64,000 nt of DNA from Sinosporangium album (lineage in GTDB: Bacteria > Actinomycetota > Actinomycetes > Streptosporangiales > Streptosporangiaceae). The stretch's first letter is position 1. Every line of letters starts with the position of its first letter. Location of the stretch: NCBI RefSeq assembly GCF_900100605.1, contig NZ_FNCN01000003.1, positions 62,001-126,000 of the forward strand. The letters are read 5' to 3'. A program made the position numbers and the translations under genes. The notes beneath the pieces are model-generated. The model searched no databases, was not told where the DNA came from, and saw only the letters and a list, made by a program, of their open reading frames with translations. Positions 52,825 through 61,609 of this stretch are shown here, piece by piece.

Positions 52825-53055
52825 TCAAGCGATCCGGGCGATGAGCTCATCCAGCGGGAAGAAGTAGCGGCCATGGGTCGAGAGAAGATCAGATCGACTC
52901 TTGGCCACGAGCACGACGATTTCGATGTCCGGTCGGCCTCTGAACTCCTTCTCAGCGCTGAAACGAGCCGCGAGAGCGTCGCGTCGACGGTCGAAGTGCT
53001 CCTCACGTAGGACCTGACCAGCCGCACGGTCATATATCACGAGGAGATTGGTCAT
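52825..53055 (-). CDS. Small protein downstream of the alarmone-synthetase-like gene
   Basis: 76 residues (TNLLVIYDRAAGQVLREEHF; DIEIVVLVAKSRSDLLSTHGRYF). It overlaps the RelA/SpoT-like gene by 4 nt, so it is translated with it. The pattern suggests one compact alpha/beta domain with a DLxxTHxRYF tail that I associate with genes found next to such synthetases, but no biochemical role is known. It could be the antitoxin-like partner or an accessory subunit. Low-GC codons hint at an accessory origin. Confidence 0.65.
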   Translation of the reverse strand: MTNLLVIYDRAAGQVLREEHFDRRRDALAARFSAEKEFRGRPDIEIVVLVAKSRSDLLSTHGRYFFPLDELIARIA

Positions 53056-53849
53056 TTATCAACCTTACCAATGTACGTTGTCTCCGGGACGGGCACGAGT
53101 CGGCCGATGAGCTCCTGAAGAAAAATCAGGTGACCGTGGACTTCCCTCCACATTTCATCGGCCTGTGTGCTGCCCGACCGTCCATCCGTGAGCTCTGCCT
53201 CCTCAAGAGTCTTGACGGATTCGCTCAGGGAGAGTGCAGCGGCCACCACGGATGCCCGAACCTCGTATTCTCGCGCGTGCGCGGCGGCATCGCGATCATC
53301 TTTGCAGACCGTCCAGCGCGTGGGAGGTTCGCCGTATCGGATGCCGCGCCCGACCCGGTCGGCGAGCTTCTCGAACATGTCGGCCCATTCATGTTGCCAA
53401 TGGGTGCGCACCTGGATCTCGACCGGCGCCTCGTGAAGGTTCACGATGACGTGGACTGCGCGATAGCCGTGACTTGGATTTGTGCGACGGTCGACGAGCC
53501 GGAGTTCACGGCTTTCGGATGTAAACGCATTAACGATGCGGGCGATCGCATGGTTTTGAAGAGCTCGTCCCCCGGACAGTACGATTCGTGCCCCTGCGAG
53601 ATCTTGAATGCTTTTCAGCAAAGATCCTCCGTGTCGTCTAAGCTTCTCAAGGATCGTGCCGGTGTTCTTGATTCGGCCGCTCGGCTGGAATCCGATGCCA
53701 CGCACGGTTTCCATGGCGCTATCCAGGCTGTCGTCCTAGGCGAGTAGCAGGTCGTTCAGCAATGCGAGGTCGTCATCGCCCGGTCCGTGGGGATCGATGA
53801 GTCGCTTACCGAGTCGTTCGATCTGCGACTTGCTCAGAGGTAGAGGCAT
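53052..53849 (-). pseudogene. RelA/SpoT-like (p)ppGpp synthetase gene with in-frame amber codon
   Basis: The frame runs from ATG 53849 (AAAGGAGG ribosome site) to 53052 but has TAG at 53738-53736 as codon 38. Before it: PLPLSKSQIERLGKRLID ... LALLNDLLLA; after it: DDSLDSAMETVRGIGFQ, then SGRIKNTGTILEKLRR, HGYRAVHVIVNL, IQVRTHWQHEWADMFEKLADR. The segment before the stop is the N-terminal helix that belongs to this family, usually LLLAYDD, so a Tyr codon probably became TAG. A shorter product from ATG 53714 (220 residues) is possible, keeping the GYRxxH and E-x-Q-x-R-T synthetase motifs. Confidence 0.82.
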
Positions 53850-53940
53850 ATGCCTCCTTTGAGTTGGCCGAGAGCCGGTGAGTGGGGCATGGGTGTTCGG
53901 AGGCCCCGCGCGCCGGGGAGCGGGCGGGGCCGGGAGGCGG

Positions 53941-55089
53941 TCAGCAGCCGCGGGCGGCGAAGGCGAGGAACTGGGTGACTTCGCGTTGGTCGAAGTTGTC
54001 GTCGGAGCCGATGACGACGGTGCACTCGCCGGTGAGGAGGCGGGGGCCGAAGGCGAGGCTTTCGAGGTTCTGGGTGGGCGGGTTGACGGTGCTCAGGTCG
54101 TAGACGAGGCGCTTGGAGACGGTGCGGTAGGCCGCGCCGTCGGCGAGGCTGTTCCGGTCGAGGACGTTGGTGGCGCCGCGCAGGTCGATCTCGTAGAGCT
54201 TGACCTTGTAATTGACGCCTTCGATCCAGGAGCGTTCCAGGGCGAGGTAGCGGTTGTCGTCGAGGGCGAGGATTTCCGAGACGCCGCTGTCGGTGGCGCC
54301 GGTCGGGGGGATCGGGGCTGCGGGAAGCGGGTCTATGGGGTAGGCGTATTGTGCGCGGAGTTTTCCGTCGCGCCCCCACACGGTGATGCGGGCGGGAGCT
54401 CCCTTGTCGACGCTTGGAGGCGTGCCGTCTTCAAAGCGCGGGCCCTCCACAATGGCGGCGATAGTGCGCGGGGTGAAGGTCAGTCCTTCGAAGCCGAAAT
54501 TGCGCCGCGGGCCGCGGTCGGCGTCGGTGAGTTCAAGGTTTTCGGGGATCGGGAGTTCGCCGAGGTGTTTACCGTCGCGGTCGATCCAGCGGACGAACAG
54601 GTCGGAGATCGGCACGGTGGGGGCGGATGCGCTGGGCCGGTCGCCTTCGTGGCCCCACAGGAGCCGCCGGGTCCACTTGTCGAAGCGGATCGTCTCCGGG
54701 TCGGCGGATTCGGGTAGGCCGTATGCGGGGTAGGGAGTGCCGTCGGGGCGCCGCAGGGTTTTCACCCCGGTCAGCCGGACCCCGGTGAACGCCCCCGTCC
54801 GCAGGTTGAAGTCGAGTTTCCCGGTGTAGAAGCGGGCCGGGTTGTAGCGCCAGCGGTCGTCGGAGATGAAATACCAGGTGTTGGTGAGCGGGTCGCGGTC
54901 GATGCCGGAGAAACCGCCGACCGTTGTGTCCGCGTATTGCAGCTTATGCGGCAGACGCTGCTCACCTAGGAAGCGGGTGATCCGGATATCGCCGGGTGCC
55001 GCGGCGGCGGGTTGGACTGCGATGCCGCCGAGGCCGACCGCTGTCGCCAGCGCGACGGTGACGCGGGTGAATGTCCGCCAATGTGTCAT
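53941..55089 (-). CDS. Secreted phytase-like / esterase-like protein (PF13449 type)
   Basis: 382 residues from ATG 55089, with GGAGA upstream. Signal peptide HWRTFTRVTVALATAVGLGGIAVQPAAAA. The mature part is a beta-propeller-like domain: GGFSGIDRDPLTNTWYFISDDR, GLPESADPETIRFD, NFGFEGLTFTP, GVSEILALDDNRYLALERSW, QNLESLAFGP. This family is called phytase-like; enzymatic activity in actinomycetes is unproven, and phosphodiester or sugar-phosphate hydrolysis is possible. Exported. It ends 92 bp before the amber-carrying gene's start. Confidence 0.88.
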   Translation of the reverse strand: MTHWRTFTRVTVALATAVGLGGIAVQPAAAAPGDIRITRFLGEQRLPHKLQYADTTVGGFSGIDRDPLTNTWYFISDDRWRYNPARFYTGKLDFNLRTGAFTGVRLTGVKTLRRPDGTPYPAYGLPESADPETIRFDKWTRRLLWGHEGDRPSASAPTVPISDLFVRWIDRDGKHLGELPIPENLELTDADRGPRRNFGFEGLTFTPRTIAAIVEGPRFEDGTPPSVDKGAPARITVWGRDGKLRAQYAYPIDPLPAAPIPPTGATDSGVSEILALDDNRYLALERSWIEGVNYKVKLYEIDLRGATNVLDRNSLADGAAYRTVSKRLVYDLSTVNPPTQNLESLAFGPRLLTGECTVVIGSDDNFDQREVTQFLAFAARGC

Positions 55090-55285
55090 GTGTTCTCCAT
55101 ATCCGTTGTTCCCCATGTCCATGGAAACCGATTCCAGGTAAGGGGTTCCGCTGGAAGTGCGGGACACATGAGATCGCGGATTTGAGGAATTGTCCAACGA
55201 GATCGCGGCGGGGTGAATTCCGCGCTTAGCGATAACCTTTTATATCGATATTTGCCGACATCGCTTAGAGACCGTAGACATGCGA

Positions 55286-55313
55286 AGGCCCGCGCCGGCT
55301 GTGGCGCGGGCCT
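55286..55313. terminator. Hairpin terminator of the DUF4328 gene
   Basis: Perfect 11-bp arms AGGCCCGCGCC and GGCGCGGGCCT with a 6-nt loop, 35 bp past the DUF4328 stop on the minus strand. Confidence 0.8.
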
Positions 55314-55347
55314 CTCATGTGGGCCTTCCTGTACGGCTTCGGCGAGC

Positions 55348-56073
55348 TCAGGGGCTGCGCTGCGGTGTGGTGGCGGCGAGCCCCCGCTGCTCGGCGGAGG
55401 GCACAGGCGCCGGAAGCGGCACCACGCGCACTTTGCGCACCGCCGTACGGCGCTTGCTCCCGCGGGTCTGGATGCCGGTGACCTCCCTGACGGTCACGGC
55501 GCACAGGAGCGCGGCCAGCGCCGTGACCGCCACTTCCACCGGGCCGAGCCCGGTCAGTCCGATGGAGCCGGAGGCGGGCAGCAGCGGCAGCCGTACGAAT
55601 GTCAGCGTCAGCGCGGCCAGCAGGGTCATCCACCACGCGGCGACCAAGACCAGCCAGCGCGCCCTGCGGTCCTGCGAGGGCCGGGCCCCGCGCCACACGC
55701 GGTCAAGGAGCACGGGCGGGGCGACGAGGTTCACCATCGGTACGGCCCAGGCCGCGATCGTGGCCCCGGCCGCGGGTGCCAGCGGGTTGTTGGCCTGGCG
55801 GGCGCGTACGAGCCAGGTCAGGTACGTCGCCATCGCTCCCAGGGTCGTCACGGCGACCGCGAGCATCAGCACGGCGAAGACCGTCATCGCGCCGAGGAGC
55901 GTCTGGGCCGGGGCGGAGCGGAGATCGCCGCCGAGCGCGTTGATCTGCTGGGCCAGCTCACGGCCTCGGACCTGCTCGAACACCACCAGTGCCGTCAAAG
56001 ACACAATCTGCGCAGTAAGAGTTAGGTAGACGGCGGAAGCCGAGCGGGTGGGTGGTGGCGGGGCAAGGCGCAT
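55348..56073 (-). CDS. DUF4328 membrane protein
   Basis: 241 residues. About six hydrophobic helices: AVYLTLTAQIVSLTALVVFE; LLGAMTVFAVLMLAVAV; TYLTWLVRARQANNPLAP; VPMVNLVAPPVLLDRVWRGA (the diagnostic DUF4328 core, W-x-x-P-x-x-N-L-x-x-P); WLVLVAAWWMTLL; VEVAVTALAALLCAVTVREVT. Cytoplasmic basic tail (TRGSKRRTAVRKVRV). Function unknown. No obvious operon. Confidence 0.85.
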   Translation of the reverse strand: MRLAPPPPTRSASAVYLTLTAQIVSLTALVVFEQVRGRELAQQINALGGDLRSAPAQTLLGAMTVFAVLMLAVAVTTLGAMATYLTWLVRARQANNPLAPAAGATIAAWAVPMVNLVAPPVLLDRVWRGARPSQDRRARWLVLVAAWWMTLLAALTLTFVRLPLLPASGSIGLTGLGPVEVAVTALAALLCAVTVREVTGIQTRGSKRRTAVRKVRVVPLPAPVPSAEQRGLAATTPQRSP

Positions 56074-56189
56074 GAATCTCTCCCCCCGGCATGCGCTGAA
56101 GGACTTGCCAGGGTTCCTATCCCGCGAACACCCCCGTTAATCAGCATCCATCCTGCTCCGTGGGCTATTCCTTGAGTGAATGTCCCATG

Positions 56190-56840
56190 TCAGCCGACGA
56201 CACCCGATTCCCATGCCCAGGCGGCGATTTCCACGCGATTCCTGACACCCAGTTTCGTCTGGATGGAGCCCAGGTGCGTTTTGACCGTGGACAGGGACAC
56301 GAACAGCTCGGCCGCCACCTCCTGATTGGTCCGCCCCCTCGCCACATGCCGCACGACGTCCAGCTCGCGGTCGGTGAGCGGGTCGACGAGCGGCCTCCCC
56401 ATGTTCACGCGCGGGTTGGACAGGTGGGCGAGCAGCCGTACCGTCACCGAGGGCGACACCAGCGCGTCCCCCGCCGCAGCGGCCCGGATCGCCTCGATCA
56501 GCAGCGTCGGTCCGCTGTCCTTCAGCAGGAAGCCGCACGCCCCGGCGCGCAGCGCGCCGTAGACGTATTCGTCCATGTCGAACGTCGTCACGATCACCAC
56601 GCGCATCGGGCGCTCCACCCCCGGCCCCGCCAGGACGCGCGTCACCTCCAGCCCGTCCAGCCGGGGCATCCGGATGTCCAGCAGGCACACATCCGGCCGC
56701 AGCCGCCGAGCCTGCTCCACGGCCGCGGCCCCGTCCGCTACCGCCGCGACCACCTCCAGGTCCGGCTGCGCGTCGAGGATCATCTGGAAGCCGGTCCGCA
56801 CGAGTTCCTGGTCATCGGCGATGAGCACCCGAATTGTCAC
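56190..56840 (-). CDS. NarL/LuxR-family response regulator
   Basis: 216 residues from GTG 56840. Receiver domain with the acidic pocket (IADDQ), phosphoacceptor Asp in VCLLDIRMPRLDG, switch Thr in VIVTTFD and Lys in FLLKD. The C-terminal LuxR helix-turn-helix is LTDRELDVVRHVARGRTNQEVAAELFVSLSTVKTHLGSIQTKLG. No sensor kinase is adjacent, so it is an orphan in this window. It is divergent from the ABC exporter genes, which it may control, as is usual for such pairs. Confidence 0.95.
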   Translation of the reverse strand: MTIRVLIADDQELVRTGFQMILDAQPDLEVVAAVADGAAAVEQARRLRPDVCLLDIRMPRLDGLEVTRVLAGPGVERPMRVVIVTTFDMDEYVYGALRAGACGFLLKDSGPTLLIEAIRAAAAGDALVSPSVTVRLLAHLSNPRVNMGRPLVDPLTDRELDVVRHVARGRTNQEVAAELFVSLSTVKTHLGSIQTKLGVRNRVEIAAWAWESGVVG

Positions 56841-56948
56841 GTTGGTGATTCTGCCAGGCTGAATCAGCCGTTCGGCCGAGGTTCCCGGCATCAAGGTCGA
56901 ACGGTCGGCCGATCCGGACAAGGGCACCGAGCCGAAAGGCTGGTCGCC

Positions 56949-57686
56949 ATGAATGAGGGTTTCGACAGGCCACACGTGCCGGACGCCATGGGAGGCGTTG
57001 TTCTCGAAGGCCGCGCACTGGTGAAGCGGTTCGGCTCCACGGTCGCGCTGGCGGGCGTCGACCAGACCGTACGGCAAGGCGAGGCGCTCGCCGTGATGGG
57101 CCCGAGTGGGTCCGGAAAATCGACGTTGCTGCACTGCCTGGCGGGCATCATGAAGCCCGACGCGGGCGAGGTGCACCTGCTCGGCGCACGGGTGGACACC
57201 ATGAAGGAGCGCGCCCGCAGCGCGCTGCGGCGCACGAGGTTCGGGTTCGTGTTCCAGTTCGGCCAGCTCCTGCCGGAGCTGCCGGCGGTGGAGAACGTGG
57301 CACTCCCGCTGATGCTCGGCGGCGTGCCGAGGGGGCAGGCGGTGGGCCAGGCGCGGTCGTGGTTCGCCCCGCTCGGTCTCGCCGACATGGAGGACAGGCG
57401 GCCGGGCGAGCTGTCCGGCGGGCAGGCGCAGCGCGTGGCGATCGCACGGGCGCTGGTGACGAGCCCGGCCGTGGTGTTCGCCGACGAGCCGACCGGCGCG
57501 CTGGACCAGAACACCGGGCACGAGGTGATGGACCTGCTCGTCTCCGCCATCAAGGGCAACGGGTCGTCTCTGGTGGTCGTCACCCACGACCCTCAGGTCG
57601 CGCGGTGGTGCGACCGGGTGGTGGAGGTGCGCGACGGGCAGATCATCGCCGGTGACCACTCCCGCGCGGGCGGGGTGCCCCGGTGA
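56949..57686 (+). CDS. ABC transporter ATPase (MacB/LolD type)
   Basis: 245 residues. Walker A GPSGSGKST, Q-loop FQFGQLLPELPAVENV, signature LSGGQAQRVAIARAL, Walker B VVFADEPTGALD and H-loop VVTHDPQVA. It belongs to the family that pairs with FtsX-like permeases to export peptides, lipids or drugs. It overlaps the permease gene by 4 nt (GTGA). The divergent response regulator makes antibiotic- or envelope-stress induction likely. Confidence 0.95.
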   Translation: MNEGFDRPHVPDAMGGVVLEGRALVKRFGSTVALAGVDQTVRQGEALAVMGPSGSGKSTLLHCLAGIMKPDAGEVHLLGARVDTMKERARSALRRTRFGFVFQFGQLLPELPAVENVALPLMLGGVPRGQAVGQARSWFAPLGLADMEDRRPGELSGGQAQRVAIARALVTSPAVVFADEPTGALDQNTGHEVMDLLVSAIKGNGSSLVVVTHDPQVARWCDRVVEVRDGQIIAGDHSRAGGVPR

Positions 57687-59458
57687 ACAGCGCGAGGCTG
57701 AGCTGGCGGCTGCTGCGCGGCGGCGGACGCAAGGGCATGGTCGGTGCGGCGTTGACGCTCGCGGCGGTGGCCGTGTCATCGCTGCTGCTGGTGTTCGCCG
57801 TGGCGGTGAACCATGCGTTCGACGGCAGGGCGGAGCGGGCGGAGTGGCGCAACCCGCCCGCGCATGGCAAGGCCGTGCAGGTGACGGCCGAACGGCCGAA
57901 AGGGGCGGTCGCCGTCCAGGCCGTGGACGGGGAGAACCTCGGCGGCAGGGTTCTGACGATTGTGCGCTTCGCCGTACTCAAGGACGGTGTGAAGCCGCCC
58001 GAGGGGCTCCGCCGGTTGCCGAAGCCGGGGGAGGTGATGCTGTCGCCGGCCCTCGCCGAGCTCATAGAGCGGAGGGGCACGTCGGTGGCCGGTCTGCCGC
58101 CCGCCCCCGCCGGCTCGCCCCGCATCGGCGACGGGGCGCTGGTCCACCCGGATGAACTGGTCGCGGTCGTGGGCCACGCGCCTAAGGATCCAGAGGTGGC
58201 CAAGGCCCGCAAGGACCTCTCGGTGCGGGAGATCCCGCCTGTCTGGATCAAGGGTTTCGACAATAAGGCGCTCGACGAGGCCGTGGCCTACCAGGCACTC
58301 GCGACAGTGGCGACCGCGCTGATGGTCGTGCCGCTGCTCGTATTCGGGGGCGCGGCGGCCCGGCTCACCGTGGCCAGGCGCGATCAGCGGCTCGCCGCGC
58401 TCCGCCTCATCGGTGCGACACCCGGCCAGGTCGTGGCGATGACGGTGGCCGAGGCCGTCGTGGTCGCGTTCGCGGGGTCGGTGCTCGGCGCCGTCCTGTA
58501 CGGCGTCGCGATGCCGTTCCTCTCCCGCGTCGAGATCGGCGGCGGCCCGTGGTTCACGGCCGACCTGTGGCCGGGCCTGCCGTACGTGCTCGCCGTGGTG
58601 CTCGCCGTACCGCTGCTGGTCGGCGTGTCGGCCGTGGTCGGCCTGCGGCGCGTCGTGGTGAGCCCGCTCGGCGTGGCCAAACGGGAGACCCCGCCGGGCA
58701 TGAGGTTCGTGCGTGTGATCGCCCTGCTCGCCGTGCTCGCGGTGTTCCCGGCGTTGGGCGTCGGCGTAAGAATGGACGTCTTCCCGGCGATGAGCCTGGC
58801 CGTGGGCGTCATCGCGGTGATGGTCGGACTGGCATTCCTCTGCGTCAACCTGGCCGGCCCGTGGGTGGTGGCGCTCATCGGCCGGATCGTGTCGCGTCTG
58901 GCGCGCACCCCGGCGATGCTGCTCGCCGGACGTCGGCTGGTGGACGACCCGCGCTCGGCGTGGCGGACCGTCAGCGGTGTGGCGATGACCGGCTTTGTGG
59001 CGGGTTTCATCGGGCTGCTGGCTCCGGGGGAGTGGGCGTTGGAGCCCGACGACCTCGCCGGCGTGCAGATGTTCGCCGACATCAGGACCGGGACGGTGGT
59101 CGTGCTCACGGTGTCCTTCCTGGTGGCGATCGCCAGTGCCGGCATCACGGCGGTCTCGTCCATCCTCGACCGCCGGCAGACCTACGCGCTGCTGCACCTG
59201 GCGGGGACCCCGCTGTCGGTGCTCGACTGGGCGCGGCGCGCGGAGACGCTGATTCCGCTGGCGGTGATGGGCGGCGGCTCGATCGCCGCCGGGGCGTTCG
59301 CCGCGATGCCCTTCATGATCGCAGGCCCGAACGCCGCGGGGCTGGTCCCTCTGCTGGTCTCGATCGCGGTGGGTTTCGTCGGCGTGGTGGCCGCAGGGGA
59401 GATGAGCAGGCCGCTGCTGCGCTCGGTGACGCTGGATCCGGCTCCGCGGCCGGATTGA
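57683..59458 (+). CDS. FtsX-like ABC permease
   Basis: 591 residues from GTG 57683. Ten or so membrane segments in a duplicated FtsX arrangement: one N-terminal helix (AALTLAAVAVSSLLLVFAVAV), a large extracytoplasmic domain (residues 45-200), then helices with the RDQRLAALRLIGATPGQV loop that contacts the ATPase, and a second FtsX core (VLTVSFLVAIASAGITAVSSILDRRQTYALLHLAGTPLSVL). Together with the preceding ATPase it forms an exporter rather than an importer. Confidence 0.93.
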   Translation: MNSARLSWRLLRGGGRKGMVGAALTLAAVAVSSLLLVFAVAVNHAFDGRAERAEWRNPPAHGKAVQVTAERPKGAVAVQAVDGENLGGRVLTIVRFAVLKDGVKPPEGLRRLPKPGEVMLSPALAELIERRGTSVAGLPPAPAGSPRIGDGALVHPDELVAVVGHAPKDPEVAKARKDLSVREIPPVWIKGFDNKALDEAVAYQALATVATALMVVPLLVFGGAAARLTVARRDQRLAALRLIGATPGQVVAMTVAEAVVVAFAGSVLGAVLYGVAMPFLSRVEIGGGPWFTADLWPGLPYVLAVVLAVPLLVGVSAVVGLRRVVVSPLGVAKRETPPGMRFVRVIALLAVLAVFPALGVGVRMDVFPAMSLAVGVIAVMVGLAFLCVNLAGPWVVALIGRIVSRLARTPAMLLAGRRLVDDPRSAWRTVSGVAMTGFVAGFIGLLAPGEWALEPDDLAGVQMFADIRTGTVVVLTVSFLVAIASAGITAVSSILDRRQTYALLHLAGTPLSVLDWARRAETLIPLAVMGGGSIAAGAFAAMPFMIAGPNAAGLVPLLVSIAVGFVGVVAAGEMSRPLLRSVTLDPAPRPD

Positions 59459-59485
59459 GATTCCATGGTATTCAAGTAGGAAAAG

Positions 59486-59514
59486 TTGCAAAACTCGTGC
59501 GCGGTGGTTAACGT
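59486..59514 (+). promoter_or_regulatory. Predicted promoter of the sulfur operon
   Basis: TTGCAA (59486-59491) and TAACGT (59509-59514) with a 17-nt spacer; the -10 box ends 7 nt before the GTG at 59522, consistent with a leaderless transcript. Pattern match only. Confidence 0.5.
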
Positions 59515-59521
59515 GATGCCC

Positions 59522-59698
59522 GTGATCCTCAGCGCACTTCTCACCACACGCGACCACGTCGACTACTGCCGCGTCGCCAGTGCGCTCTGTCACGCCGGGC
59601 CGTCCCACGACCGCTCGGCTACGACAGGAGAACGACGACATGCAGGAGCTGTGGTTCACCCGCTGCCCCGTGCCCACCGCGACAGGAGTGGCCGCTGA
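59522..59698 (+). CDS. Cysteine-containing leader ORF of the sulfur operon
   Basis: Starts at GTG 59522 (ATG 59516 is also in frame). The peptide begins ILSALLTTRDHVDYCRVASAL with Cys at DYC and again at SALCH, matching the short actinobacterial leader peptides with an HVDxxRVSSAxC pattern found before sulfur and cysteine genes. It runs past the desulfinase start at 59640 by 58 nt in another frame. Slow decoding of Cys when cysteine is low could change downstream expression; this mechanism is known for mycobacterial Cys leader ORFs and inferred here. Confidence 0.6.
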   Translation: MILSALLTTRDHVDYCRVASALCHAGPSHDRSATTGERRHAGAVVHPLPRAHRDRSGR

Positions 59699-60626
59699 CC
59701 TCGGCTGGTTCGACGAGGAGTTCGGCCCCGACGGCATCGCCGTACGCTCCCTCCAAGACGGCCCCGACCCGCGGGGCCGCCACTTCACCCACGAACTGAC
59801 CGCCCTGGTCAGAGAGGGCGGCAACGTCCCCGCCCTCTGGGCCAGGGCACGAGGGCGGACGACCCGGCTGATCGGGCTCACCTGGATCGAGGAGCGCCAG
59901 GCCGTCCTCACCACGCCCACCTCACCCATCCGCGACGCCGAAGGGCTGCGGGGCAGACGCCTCGGGCTCCCGGTGCGCACGGACGCCCCGGTCGACTTCT
60001 GGCGGGCGATGGCATTGCGCGGCTTCCACGGAGCGCTGTCCATCGCCGGACTGACGCTGTCCGACGCCCGCCTGGTCGACGTGCCCAGCGGCCCGGACCC
60101 GGACCCCGGGCACTGGGCCCCCGAGCTCGACGCCCTGGCCCGCGGCGCGATCGACGCGGTCTATGTCAAGGGGTCGCGCGCCGTGGAGGACGCCGAACGG
60201 CACGGCCTGCGCGTGGCCGTCGACCTCGACGCCCACCCCGACCGCGCGGTCCGCGTCAACAACGGCACACCCCGGCCCATCACCGTCGACCAGGCCCTCC
60301 TGGACACGCGCCCCGACGTCGTGGCCCGCTTCCTGAAAGTCCTGCTCGACGCCGCGGCCTACGCCGCGGACCATCCCGAGCGGACGGCGCTCATTCTCGG
60401 CAGGGAGACCGGCGCCGGAGCCCGCGGGGTGGCGGGAGCGTACGGGACGCCCGACCTGTCCATCGACCTGTCCGATGAGCGGCTCGCCCTCCTCGCCGAC
60501 CAGGAGCGCTTCCTGCGCGAGCACGGCTTCCTGGACTCGGCCGTGGACGTCGCGGCCTGGGCCGACCACACGCCTCTCCTCGGCGCCCGCACACGCCGCA
60601 GGACGACAGTGGAGCAGTCAGCATGA
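59640..60626 (+). CDS. DszB-like sulfinate desulfinase (periplasmic-binding-protein fold)
   Basis: 328 residues, no signal peptide, so cytoplasmic. The layout resembles DszB, 2'-hydroxybiphenyl-2-sulfinate desulfinase: FTRCPVPTATGVA at the start, RHFTHELTALVREGGNVPAL, RTTRLIGLTWIEERQAV. The catalytic triad maps to C9, H48 and R58; the His-Arg spacing of 10 equals DszB H60-R70. It should release sulfite from an aromatic or similar sulfinate, but the substrate is not known. ATG has GGAG 9 nt upstream. First enzyme gene of a five-gene ssu-like operon, overlapping the next gene by 4 nt. Confidence 0.8.
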   Translation: MQELWFTRCPVPTATGVAADLGWFDEEFGPDGIAVRSLQDGPDPRGRHFTHELTALVREGGNVPALWARARGRTTRLIGLTWIEERQAVLTTPTSPIRDAEGLRGRRLGLPVRTDAPVDFWRAMALRGFHGALSIAGLTLSDARLVDVPSGPDPDPGHWAPELDALARGAIDAVYVKGSRAVEDAERHGLRVAVDLDAHPDRAVRVNNGTPRPITVDQALLDTRPDVVARFLKVLLDAAAYAADHPERTALILGRETGAGARGVAGAYGTPDLSIDLSDERLALLADQERFLREHGFLDSAVDVAAWADHTPLLGARTRRRTTVEQSA

Positions 60627-61609
60627 GACACCTGACCGCCGCCTTGCTGCTCCTCACCGCCCTCGCCATGTCCACCGCCTGCTCCGCCGCGCGGGGCGCC
60701 GAAGGCGCGGAAGTGGTGACGGTCCGCCTCCCCGACCCCGGCAACGCGGGCGTCCTGGCCCTCGGGAAGAAGGACGGAAGCCTCGCCAAGGCCCTGGAGA
60801 AGGTCAACGCCGAGATCGAGTGGACCGGGCAGTTCGGGGCTTTCGCCCCCACCGCACAGGCCATCAACTCCGGGCAGCTCGACTACGGGGTGGGGTCCAT
60901 CACCTCCGGGATCGGGGCGCTCGCCGCCAAGCCCAGCTTCAAGATCTTCGCCGTGGCCGAGCCGGACCTGGCCGGAGAGGGCATCCTCGTCAAGGAGGGC
61001 GGCCCGGTCCGCGAGATCGCCGACCTGGCCGGGCGCAAGGTCGCCGTCAACAAGGGCGGCACCGGCGAATACCTGCTGCTCAAAGCCCTCGACCAGCACG
61101 ACATCGCCCCCGGCGAGGTGGAACGCGTCTACCTTCCGCCGGCCGACGCCGCCACCGCGTTCAACGCGGGACAGGTCGACGCCTGGGCCTCGTGGGGCGC
61201 CTTCGTGCCCGCCGCCCAGGCCAACTCGGGGGCGCGGTTCCTGGCCGACGGCGCGGCGCTCCAGTCGGACAACTACCAGATCCACGTCGTCTCCACCGCA
61301 CTCGCCCAACGCCACCCGAGGGTGGTGCACGCCCTGTACGACTATCTCCACACGGGCAGCGTCGCGATCCGCGCGAACCCCGCCTCCTACGTCAACGTCT
61401 TCACCGGAGCCGGCCCCACCGCGGTCACCGGGCGCCTCAAAGAACTCACCGAGGTGTCCTACGCGCAAGACCCCGTGATCAAGGCCGTCGCCGACGCCGA
61501 CCTGCCGAGATTCGCCGCCGTGGCGGACTTCTTCGCCCGGCGGAAGGTCACCACGTCGGTGGTGCCGGTGAAAGAGCACCTGATCGACCCTGTGAAGGCC
61601 GGGTCATGA
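60623..61609 (+). CDS. SsuA-like substrate-binding lipoprotein
   Basis: 328 residues. Lipobox MSTAC near residue 20 (LLTALAMSTACSAA), so it is anchored outside the membrane. NMT1/SsuA-type fold with VRLPDPGNAGVLALGKKDG, AINSGQLDYGVGSITSGI, DLAGRKVAVNKGGTGEYLLLKAL and AGQVDAWASWGAFVPAA. It delivers sulfonates or sulfinates to the permease. ATGA overlaps on both sides tie it to the operon. Confidence 0.9.
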   Translation: MRHLTAALLLLTALAMSTACSAARGAEGAEVVTVRLPDPGNAGVLALGKKDGSLAKALEKVNAEIEWTGQFGAFAPTAQAINSGQLDYGVGSITSGIGALAAKPSFKIFAVAEPDLAGEGILVKEGGPVREIADLAGRKVAVNKGGTGEYLLLKALDQHDIAPGEVERVYLPPADAATAFNAGQVDAWASWGAFVPAAQANSGARFLADGAALQSDNYQIHVVSTALAQRHPRVVHALYDYLHTGSVAIRANPASYVNVFTGAGPTAVTGRLKELTEVSYAQDPVIKAVADADLPRFAAVADFFARRKVTTSVVPVKEHLIDPVKAGS

